This document shows, one piece after another, positions 17,762 to 24,510 of a stretch of DNA of 51,261 nucleotides. The DNA lies in contig JAAHGS010000034.1 of the NCBI GenBank assembly GCA_010692645.1, forward strand, positions 1 to 51,261. Direction: 5' to 3'. Within the stretch, counting starts at the first letter, position 1; each line of letters opens with the position of its first letter. The DNA is from Symploca sp. SIO2E9 (lineage in GTDB: Bacteria > Cyanobacteriota > Cyanobacteriia > Cyanobacteriales > Coleofasciculaceae). The translations under genes were made by a program, and so were the position numbers. Below the pieces are notes generated by a model, which did not search any database, was not told where the DNA came from, and saw nothing but the letters and a program-made list of their open reading frames with translations.

Positions 17762-19000
17762 CTAGCGATTTCTCTGCACTGGCGGCTGCCGCAGTTGATA
17801 AACTAAGCGCTCAATGTTGGTTTCAAATTCATCCTCATCAGTCATATCCAGTAAGAAGAGGATGCGCAGTCCCAGTCGCGGGGTACATGGTTCGTGCATA
17901 ATTGGTATTAAACGGTACTTACTCTCTTCTAGTCCAAGGTGTTGAGCTACTAAGTTCTCCTCTGAGTAACCGCTTTCTAAGTAAGCAGGGGAAAGGATTA
18001 CCAGTGTATAGCGACTCTGCTGAATGGCACGTTCCCTACAGGCGATTTCAGGAAGACCGAGGGGAAAGCGAAAGTCAATGGATACCTTGAGTCCCTGTGA
18101 CTCCAAATAGGGAAATAGGGTTTTGCGTACCCAGGTTTTATCTCCTTTGTCCTTGGGGTTATAGCTAATGAAGAGATCATACTCGTAGGCATCTGTAGGT
18201 GATGTTGTTGGTAGAGGAGTTGCTGCCTTACCTCCTAGGTAAAGAGCTATCGGAAAGTTCTCCTCAATCTCTGCCTTGAGAATTGGATGTTGAGTCGCCC
18301 AATCATTGGTAACTTTGGGCTGTACATAACTAAATAGATCCAAAATACGGATAACGCCGCCTGGTCCAATCGCTTGCCCTTTCAATCCGTCGAGTAAGTG
18401 TTGGGTAAACAGACTATTGTCAGCACCAGGTAAGACGTAGGATTGTTCAGTACTACGCGAGGAAGCTAAGATAACCCTACCTTGCCCTTGTTTGAGGAGG
18501 TCATAGTAACTTTCTGGCAAACCAGCTTTAACAGTTGGGGCATTAGCATCTTTGGGTTGACCAATGCCCCCAGAGTGACAGCAGTCAAAGACAACTACTA
18601 TTTTCTTGGCTGGGATAGCGCCTAAAGCTTCAGTGAATTGATTGCCAGAAATCGCTGTTTGTGAGAGAGACGCTCCAGAGATAAACTCTGCATCCACTGG
18701 TAATAGGTACTCACCAGCATGGGGACCAAATTCAACCTGCCCACCATGACTGGAGATATAGATCAATACGGTTGATTCTTGGTGGCTGCGCTGCGCTAAG
18801 TTACTTAAGGCTTGAGTTAGGGCTTCATAGGTTGCCTGACTATCTAGTAATAACTCTACGTTTTCAGGTAAGTAGCCGCAGTGCTGTGGACTAATAAGCA
18901 GAGTGTGAATGTCTTGAGCATCTTTAAGAACGGTTTCTGGAAGTCGGTTGATTTTCTGATAGTTGGCGATACCGACAACTAAAGCATGAGCGTTTTCCAT
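17762..19000 (-). CDS. Caspase (peptidase C14)-TIR fusion
   Basis: Residues 1-250 form a caspase/metacaspase p20-like domain. ALVVGIANYQ opens it, the catalytic His is in VLIYISSHGGQ (H85) and the catalytic Cys in KIVVVFDCCHSGG (C141). A proline/threonine linker leads to a TIR domain at about 272-395 (YEYDLFISYNPKDKGDKTWV...LVILSPAYLESGYSEENLV). At the canonical TIR glutamate position (SxWCxxE) the aligned residue is Asn, so NADase activity is doubtful. The protease is expected to cut after basic or acidic residues, but specificity cannot be read here. It is the first gene of the locus, upstream of the TIR-STAND-WD40 gene. TIR-TIR pairing with that protein is the obvious recruitment hypothesis. 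Confidence 0.9.
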   Translation of the reverse strand: MENAHALVVGIANYQKINRLPETVLKDAQDIHTLLISPQHCGYLPENVELLLDSQATYEALTQALSNLAQRSHQESTVLIYISSHGGQVEFGPHAGEYLLPVDAEFISGASLSQTAISGNQFTEALGAIPAKKIVVVFDCCHSGGIGQPKDANAPTVKAGLPESYYDLLKQGQGRVILASSRSTEQSYVLPGADNSLFTQHLLDGLKGQAIGPGGVIRILDLFSYVQPKVTNDWATQHPILKAEIEENFPIALYLGGKAATPLPTTSPTDAYEYDLFISYNPKDKGDKTWVRKTLFPYLESQGLKVSIDFRFPLGLPEIACRERAIQQSRYTLVILSPAYLESGYSEENLVAQHLGLEESKYRLIPIMHEPCTPRLGLRILFLLDMTDEDEFETNIERLVYQLRQPPVQRNR

Positions 19001-19002
19001 GG

Positions 19003-19080
19003 CAGGAGATGGGAGATGAGGGGATGGGGAGATGGGGGGATGGGGGGATGGGGAGATGGGGGGATGGGGAGATGGGGAGA
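19003..19080. repeat. G-rich tandem repeat
   Basis: GGGGATGGGGGGATGGGGAG-type units directly upstream of the caspase-TIR start codon. If transcribed in the leader on the minus strand they appear as C-runs; the G-runs are on the template-opposite strand. Confidence 0.7.
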
Positions 19081-19126
19081 GAGAGAATGGATTTGGTTTT
19101 AAGGTTTTATTGCTAGGTTTAACTTT

Positions 19127-19174
19127 TTTATCAGCATGATAAATTCTATCGAGAGCAAAATACTGCTGATTATA
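19127..19174 (-). promoter_or_regulatory. Candidate promoter and palindromic operator for the caspase/TIR locus
   Basis: On the minus strand a TATAAT (19174-19169) lies about 170 nt before the caspase-TIR start, without a clear -35. Downstream of it the palindrome TTTATCA-TGC-TGATAAA (19127-19143, perfect 7-bp arms) sits where a repressor could block transcription. No regulator gene is adjacent. Confidence 0.3.
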
Positions 19175-19252
19175 CCAAACTCAGCAAGTGCCTAGAAAAT
19201 GCTGTTGCGATCGCTCAGAGGAAGCAACTTTACGCAGCTAGGGTCAAGATTT

Positions 19253-19282
19253 TTGAAACATCTTCATATTTTGAGAAATAAT
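19253..19282 (+). promoter_or_regulatory. Candidate promoter of deoC-recO
   Basis: TTGAAA (19253-19258) and AATAAT (19277-19282) are separated by 18 nt and lie 30-60 nt upstream of the deoC ATG. This fits a sigma-70 type promoter, but it is a consensus match only. Confidence 0.35.
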
Positions 19283-19312
19283 GGTAGATAGGAGTCTCTG
19301 GCAGGTAAAGCA

Positions 19313-19996
19313 ATGGCTACAGAGTATTCTGAGATCGATATTGCGCCTTTAATAGATCACGCACTGCTTAATCCTACTGCTACACCAGATCAGTTGGAAA
19401 AGTGTTGCCAAGAGGCAGAGCGATTTCAGTTTGCCAGTGTGTGCATATATCCGGTATATGTCAAGCGAGCAGCTGAGCTTTTGCATGGCAAGGTACCCAA
19501 GGTATGTACAGTTATTGGTTTTCCAGCTGGTGCCACTACACCAGCAACTAAACTCTACGAGGCTCAAGAAGCGGTGGAAAATGGGGCAACAGAACTAGAT
19601 GTCGTTATTCATTTGGGGGGGTTGAAAGTAGGTAAAACTGAGGAAATGTACAGGGAAATTGCCGAAATCTCTGAAGAAACGGGTCAAACTATCAAAGTTA
19701 TACTGGAAACTGCACTGCTAACTGATGCAGAAAAACAAATTGCTGCAGAAATATGCATGGATGCTGGGGCGCAATTCCTCAAAACCAGTACTGGTTGGTT
19801 TGGAGGTGCTACAGTTGCTGATGTTCAACTATTGAAGGAAGTGACCAAGGGCAGTATTGGGATTAAGGCATCAGGAGGTATACGTACCATCGAACAAGCT
19901 TTTGATTTAGTCATAGCTGGTGCGACGCGGCTAGGTACCTCTCGTGGTCCTGATTTACTGCGGCAGCGCGATAAGTTGATGGATGAGAAGCAGTAA
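19313..19996 (+). CDS. deoC: Deoxyribose-phosphate aldolase
   Basis: DeoC reversibly splits 2-deoxyribose 5-phosphate into glyceraldehyde 3-phosphate and acetaldehyde during nucleoside catabolism. The TIM-barrel protein is 227 residues. The Schiff-base lysine is K157 in [11 protein letters not shown], and the assisting lysine is K185 in [25 protein letters not shown] and [10 protein letters not shown] are further signatures. The fold is complete and of normal length. recO follows 98 nt later on the same strand, an association found in many cyanobacteria. The gap contains a dispersed repeat rather than a terminator. Confidence 0.96.
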   Translation: MATEYSEIDIAPLIDHALLNPTATPDQLEKCCQEAERFQFASVCIYPVYVKRAAELLHGKVPKVCTVIGFPAGATTPATKLYEAQEAVENGATELDVVIHLGGLKVGKTEEMYREIAEISEETGQTIKVILETALLTDAEKQIAAEICMDAGAQFLKTSTGWFGGATVADVQLLKEVTKGSIGIKASGGIRTIEQAFDLVIAGATRLGTSRGPDLLRQRDKLMDEKQ

Positions 19997-20048
19997 ATTG
20001 ATTGTTCATTGGGAGTGTATATCACAACTGTCGAATACTTTCCCCAAT

Positions 20049-20080
20049 GTTTGCGCAGCATGCGCGGAGCGCCTACCATG
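20049..20080. repeat. Dispersed palindromic repeat, copy 1
   Basis: Twenty-four bases around GCGCAGCATGCGCGGAGCGC recur, perfectly inverted, at 43329-43352, and the match extends to 32 bases with one mismatch. It sits in the deoC-recO gap next to an ATGAATCATGAAC patch, just before the recO start. Confidence 0.6.
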
Positions 20081-20094
20081 AATCATGAACAAAA

Positions 20095-21054
20095 ATGAGT
20101 CGAACCTATAAAGCTACTGGTATCAATCTCAAAAGTTTACCGCTGGGCGAGGCGGATCGGTTGGTGACGATCTTAACTCGGGAGTTTGGTCTAATTCGAG
20201 TAGTGGCACCGGGAGCACGCAAACAGAAGTCGAAATTGGGTGGTTCGAGTGATTTGTTTGTGGTTAATCAGCTGATGTTGGCAAAGGGTAGGTCTCTTGA
20301 TAAAATCACTCAGGCTCAGACTTTGGAGTCCTATCGAGGATTTCGTAAAGATCTAAGTAAACTGGCAGCTAGTCAATACCTGGCAGAATTGGTTCTGTCT
20401 CTGGGTTTGAGTGAGCAACCACAGGAGGAACTTTACGAACTCCTTAATGAACATTTACGGCGTCTGGAGTGTTTGCCTCGGAATGCTGGTGATAGGGAGG
20501 GGAAAACATTGCTATTAGCCTACTTGTGCCACGGTATATTTCACCTCTTGGCTGTGGCTGGTGTTGCACCTAGGGTTCAATCTTGTTGTCTCACTCAGCA
20601 CTCCCTGAAGCCGGATTTTGCTGATCCTGATTGGCTGGTTGGTTTTAGTGTAGAAGCGGGTGGTACGGTAAATTTAGGGATTAATCAGTTGGTCTTGAAG
20701 GCTAATTTGCCCCGGATTCGAGCAAAAACAGCAATTCGGGAGCATTCTCGGGGAGTTAATTTAGTACAGAAAACTGATAGCAACCATAGTGATAGTCCCG
20801 AATATACTCCTCTGAGGATCAATAATAAACTTAATGCGATTGAATTGGCGTTTCTACAAACGCTAGGGGCGGCTGAGTTACCTCGGCTAAATACATTGTT
20901 GTCAAATCCACGAGGAGAGCTATCTGGGGTATCTGCTCACCCTCAAGTTTGGGTGAAAGTTGAGCGCACTTTAAGGGAATATGCACAGTATCATTGTGGT
21001 CGCTTAATTCGCTCGGCGGCTTTATTGGATGCTTTGTATATACCACAAGGGTGA
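20095..21054 (+). CDS. recO: DNA repair protein RecO
   Basis: RecO helps load RecA on SSB-coated single strands in the RecFOR pathway. The N-terminal OB-fold reads [20 protein letters not shown] and [20 protein letters not shown], the classic RecO opening. A helical domain follows, with [24 protein letters not shown]. Its 319 residues are slightly above the usual 240-300 owing to an insertion around residues 200-240 ([20 protein letters not shown]). Start ATG follows a short repeat patch. It lies downstream of deoC as in other cyanobacteria. Confidence 0.94.
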   Translation: MSRTYKATGINLKSLPLGEADRLVTILTREFGLIRVVAPGARKQKSKLGGSSDLFVVNQLMLAKGRSLDKITQAQTLESYRGFRKDLSKLAASQYLAELVLSLGLSEQPQEELYELLNEHLRRLECLPRNAGDREGKTLLLAYLCHGIFHLLAVAGVAPRVQSCCLTQHSLKPDFADPDWLVGFSVEAGGTVNLGINQLVLKANLPRIRAKTAIREHSRGVNLVQKTDSNHSDSPEYTPLRINNKLNAIELAFLQTLGAAELPRLNTLLSNPRGELSGVSAHPQVWVKVERTLREYAQYHCGRLIRSAALLDALYIPQG

Positions 21055-21143
21055 GCGAAAAAAGGTGTGGGTGGTGTGGGTGGAAAGCTCTCTGTCAAAG
21101 CTAAAAGCCTTAACTTAATAGTAATTTTGGGGATACTTAGCTA

Positions 21144-21166
21144 GAAATCCCACGCAAAATTTCGTT
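21144..21166. repeat. Dispersed 23-nt repeat, copy 2 (inverted)
   Basis: Perfect reverse complement of 186-208. It lies between recO and the MFS gene, in a gap that otherwise shows no clear signals. Confidence 0.6.
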
Positions 21167-21236
21167 TACCCGTACCACAAAATGAGATTCTATATTAAGT
21201 ATTATTAATGGATGGAGTGACCTCTCCAGAGCAAAA

Positions 21237-22697
21237 ATGCGATTATCTGAGTCCGAAAAACCAATAAAACCTGCTTTTAAACAAAATTCTGACCTTGGGG
21301 AGCACTTAACCCCACCAGTTGCTATGGGTGCTAACAGTCAAGTCAATGATACCGATAACAATAGTGATTATAAGCCTGATCAGGAGCCTTTGAAAAGGGG
21401 TTTTATCCCAGTTTTGAAGAATGGCAACTTTTTAACCCTCTGGAGTGGTCAAGTTTTCTCTCAGTTAGCAGATAAAATTTATCTGGTGCTAATGATTGCC
21501 CTGATTGCTAGTCGCTTTCAAGATGCCAATCAAACTATCAGTAGTTGGGTATCGGCAATTATGATTGCTTTTACTTTGCCTGCTGTGCTATTTGGTTCGA
21601 TTGCTGGTGTTTTTGTAGACAGATGGTCGAAAAAGGCTGTACTGGTAGTCAGTAATCTCCTGCGAGGAATTCTGGTTTTGGCTGTACCGCTCTTGCTTGG
21701 GCTTACCCAAAACTGGAGATTGTTCTACAATTTGCCTGCTGGTTTCTATGGGTTATTGGGGATCACTTTTTTGGTTTCCACCCTGACTCAGTTTTTTGCT
21801 CCGGCAGAACAGGCTACAATCCCTTTGATTGTCAAGCGCCAAGATTTGCTCTCTGCCAACTCCCTCTATACCACGACGATGATGGCATCGCTGATTGTCG
21901 GCTTTGCTGTGGGAGAGCCGCTCCTGTCTATGGCTGATATCCTGGTGGCAAAGCTGGGTATAGGCTGGAAGTTTGGTAAAGAGCTGGTGGTGGGAGGCTC
22001 CTATGTCATGGCTGGTTGTTTGCTCTTGTTACTTAAAACTGGTGAAAATAAGCAGCCCTTAGCGGTAGAAAAGCCTCAGGTTTGGTCAGATATTCAAGAG
22101 GGTTTAAATTATGTAAAGTCCCATCGGCGCGTCCGTAATGCCATGGTACAATTAGTTATTTTGTTTTCTATTTTTGCGGCTTTGGCAGTGCTGGCAGTGC
22201 GTCTGGCAGAAGCTCTTCCCGGTATTAAGACTTCGCAGTTTGGCTTTTTACTAGCTGCTGCTGGTGTGGGTATGGGCTGTGGTGCCTACATTTTAGGTCA
22301 CTGGGGACACTATTTTACTAATTCTCGACTGAGCTTATATGGTTCGGTGGGGATGTCGGCAGCACTGCTGGGTTTATCTTTTTCTACTCATAACCTCTGG
22401 CTGGCTTTACTGACGACAGCATTCTTGGGTGGTTTTGCTGCTTGGGTAGGAATCCCGATGCAGACTACTATCCAGGCAGAAACGCCAGAAGATATGCGTG
22501 GGAAAGTTTTTGGGCTACAAAACAATGCGATTAATATTGCTTTGAGTTTGCCTTTAACTCTAGCAGGTTTTGCAGAAACAATATTTGGTTTACAACCGGT
22601 GTTGTTGAGTTTGGTAGCAGCAGCGATAGCAGGAGGGTTCCTAACCTGGTATATTGCCCGTACAGGAACAAAACACTCAACCCAACTCAAAACATAG
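21237..22697 (+). CDS. MFS transporter (DHA3-like)
   Basis: The 486-residue protein starts with about 55 hydrophilic residues, then has about 12 hydrophobic segments. The first TM starts FLTLWSGQVFSQLADKIYLV, and the loop between TM2 and TM3 reads GSIAGVFVDRWSKKAVLVVS, the MFS A-motif (GxxxDRxxRR-like). The family exports small molecules by proton antiport, and related 'MFS_3/DHA3' members are often drug or siderophore exporters. The substrate cannot be read. The gene lies between recO and a GT4 glycosyltransferase on the same strand, with only 19 nt to the latter. The two may be co-expressed. Confidence 0.88.
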   Translation: MRLSESEKPIKPAFKQNSDLGEHLTPPVAMGANSQVNDTDNNSDYKPDQEPLKRGFIPVLKNGNFLTLWSGQVFSQLADKIYLVLMIALIASRFQDANQTISSWVSAIMIAFTLPAVLFGSIAGVFVDRWSKKAVLVVSNLLRGILVLAVPLLLGLTQNWRLFYNLPAGFYGLLGITFLVSTLTQFFAPAEQATIPLIVKRQDLLSANSLYTTTMMASLIVGFAVGEPLLSMADILVAKLGIGWKFGKELVVGGSYVMAGCLLLLLKTGENKQPLAVEKPQVWSDIQEGLNYVKSHRRVRNAMVQLVILFSIFAALAVLAVRLAEALPGIKTSQFGFLLAAAGVGMGCGAYILGHWGHYFTNSRLSLYGSVGMSAALLGLSFSTHNLWLALLTTAFLGGFAAWVGIPMQTTIQAETPEDMRGKVFGLQNNAINIALSLPLTLAGFAETIFGLQPVLLSLVAAAIAGGFLTWYIARTGTKHSTQLKT

Positions 22698-22716
22698 AGA
22701 CTCGATCCCACCCTGA

Positions 22717-23868
22717 ATGCATATCGCCTGGATAGGAAAAAAATCGCCCTTTTGTGGTAATGTTACTTACGGTAGAGAAGTTACTAATGCTCTGCTAGAC
22801 AGGGGCTATGAAGTTAGCTTCCTGCATTTTACGCAGGCAGAAGATGAGGAACACACTTGGTCTGCTTACAAGGAAGTTTCGCTGCCTTGTCTATACAAAT
22901 CTCAGGTTTACACCATACCTTCACTCAAAGCTAGCAAGGTGCTAAGGCGATCGCTCAAACAGTTGCAACCAGATTTAGTTCATGCTTCCCTGACTTTATC
23001 TCCTTTAGACTTTTTGTTGCCGGAAATCTGCCAAGAACTAAATTTACCTCTAGTTGCGACTTTTCATCCGCCTTTTGACGGTAAGCGGCGCAATCTCAAA
23101 TCAGGAACACAACTTTTTACTTATCAACTTTATGCACCTTTTCTGGCACACTATGACCAGGTAATTGTCTTTTCTCAACTGCAACGGAATTTGCTAGTGC
23201 GGTTAGGTGTCCCCCCCCACAAGCTAGCTGTAATTCCCAATGGAGTTGATGTACTCAAATATTCTCCTGGCTATTCAGATTTTAAATCAAAATTGGATGC
23301 TAAGCGACTATTTATATATCTAGGTCGTATTTCTACGGAAAAAAATATTGAGGCGCTACTGCGGGCTTGGAAGCAGTCAAATCTTGGTGAAGAAAACAAG
23401 TTAGTAATTGTTGGGAATGGTTCTTTATTGGGTTCTTTGATACCGTTTTATGGTGAAGAATACGGTATTATTTGGTGGGGATTTGAGGCTGATGAGCAAC
23501 GGCGGATTGAACTTTTGCGAGCAGCTGATGTGTTTATTTTGCCTTCGTTATTAGAAGGGCTTTCTCTATCTTTATTAGAGGCAATGGCTTGCGGTGTCGC
23601 CTGTGTAGCAACTGATGCTGGTGCTGATGGTGAAGTTTTAGAAGATGGAGCTGGTGTTATTCTTAATACTCATCGAGTTAGTTCTCAGTTGCATACTTTG
23701 TTGCCTGTATTTCGTGATCATTTAGAATGGACTACTTTACTGGGGCAAAAGGCAAGGCAGAGGGTTTTAGAGCGTTATACTCTTAGTGGTAATATTAGCA
23801 GGCTGGAGAAGCTTTATGCTGAGGTTTTGAATGCTGGGCGCGTACATGTAAGCGGTGGTATCTTGTAG
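22717..23868 (+). CDS. Glycosyltransferase family 4
   Basis: The 383-residue protein has two Rossmann-like halves. The donor-binding half contains LFIYLGRISTEKNIEALLRA, followed by LVIVGNGSL, and FILPSLLEGLSLSLLEAMAC, the E-x7-E type motif of GT4 enzymes. It probably adds a sugar to a lipid or polysaccharide; donor and acceptor are unknown. It starts 19 nt after the MFS gene. Its stop codon TAG lies inside the 26-nt palindrome-derived repeat at 23864-23889, so the last few residues (SGGIL) may have been set by that insertion. Confidence 0.9.
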   Translation: MHIAWIGKKSPFCGNVTYGREVTNALLDRGYEVSFLHFTQAEDEEHTWSAYKEVSLPCLYKSQVYTIPSLKASKVLRRSLKQLQPDLVHASLTLSPLDFLLPEICQELNLPLVATFHPPFDGKRRNLKSGTQLFTYQLYAPFLAHYDQVIVFSQLQRNLLVRLGVPPHKLAVIPNGVDVLKYSPGYSDFKSKLDAKRLFIYLGRISTEKNIEALLRAWKQSNLGEENKLVIVGNGSLLGSLIPFYGEEYGIIWWGFEADEQRRIELLRAADVFILPSLLEGLSLSLLEAMACGVACVATDAGADGEVLEDGAGVILNTHRVSSQLHTLLPVFRDHLEWTTLLGQKARQRVLERYTLSGNISRLEKLYAEVLNAGRVHVSGGIL

Positions 23869-23876
23869 GGGCGCAC

Positions 23877-24218
23877 CGACGTGCGCCCTGCTTACCGACG
23901 TGCGCCCTGCTTACCGGCGTGCGCCCTACTTACCGACGTGCGCCATGCTTACCGACGTGCGCCCTACTTACCGACGTGCGCCCTACTTACCGACGTGCGC
24001 CCTGCTTACCGGCGTGCGCCCTACTTACCGACGTGCGCCCTACTTACCGACGTGCGCCCTGCTTACCGGCGTGCGCCCTACTTACCGACGTGCGCCCTGC
24101 TTACCGACGTGCGCCCTGCTTACCGACGTGCGCCCTGCTTACCGGCGTGCGCCCTACTTACCAACGTGCGCCCTGCTTACCAACGTGCGCCCTACTTACC
24201 GACGTGCGCCCTGCTTAT
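23877..24218. repeat. Tandem array, 18 copies of a 19-nt unit
   Basis: Unit CGACGTGCGCCCTACTTAC. Variants (G or A in the second codon-like position, CTG or CTA) recur in a pattern suggesting blocks of about three units were duplicated. Since 19 is not a multiple of 3, all three forward frames stay open and give the same RRAPYLPTCALLTDV-type repeat. These are almost certainly not genes. The 12-nt core is the reverse complement of the core in the 42-nt array at 24317. Confidence 0.92.
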
Positions 24219-24265
24219 GGATTTGTCTGCTTATGGATTTGTCTGCTTATGGATTTGTCTGCTTA
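24218..24265. repeat. Tandem array, 3 copies of a 16-nt unit
   Basis: Unit TGGATTTGTCTGCTTA, followed by a degenerate fourth start (TGGAACTTATCC). It begins where the 19-nt array ends and shares the CTGCTTA tail, so it probably arose by replication slippage at that junction. Confidence 0.85.
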
Positions 24266-24316
24266 TGGAACTTATCCGAATTCTTTATGAAGCTGCACTG
24301 AATGCAAATCTTCCTA

Positions 24317-24510
24317 AGGGCGCACGTCGGTGCACCCCTACCTAAAATTGAATATTTAAGGGCGCACGTCGGTGCACCCCTACCTAAAATTGAATATTTA
24401 AGGGCGCACGTCGGTTCACCCCTACCTAAAATTGAATATTTAAGGGCGCACGTCGGTGCGCCCCTACCTAAAATTGAATATTTAAGGGCGCACGTCGGTG
24501 CGCCCCTACA
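24317..24510. repeat. Tandem array, 4.6 copies of a 42-nt unit
   Basis: Each unit starts AGGGCGCACGTCGGTGCACC and ends in an AT-rich AAAATTGAATATTTA. Copies differ at one or two positions (GTGCACC, GTTCACC, GTGCGCC). The last copy is truncated at the 26-nt inverted repeat. As 42 is a multiple of 3, one frame reads a 14-residue repeat, but there is no gene context. Confidence 0.9.

Larger units (their letters stand above)
23864..24510. repeat. Locus bounded by a perfect 26-nt inverted repeat
   Basis: Bases 23864-23889 and 24485-24510 are perfect reverse complements (core TGTAGGGGCGCACCGACGTG). Each half is a REP-like unit that pairs GGGCGCAC with GTGCGCCC. The TAG in the outer TGTAG is the stop of the GT4 gene at the left and of the O-GlcNAc-transferase-like gene at the right. 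Three tandem arrays fill the interior. Confidence 0.85.

Noticed and set aside
23855-24345. Three overlapping forward frames encoding RRAPYLPTCALLTDV-type repeats
   Set aside because: They result from a 19-nt tandem repeat that stays open in all frames; no ribosome site, no homology and identical repeat peptides in each frame.
24317-24510. Possible CRISPR array (regular 42-nt units)
   Set aside because: Units are tandem and near identical throughout, with no unique spacers; no cas genes nearby.
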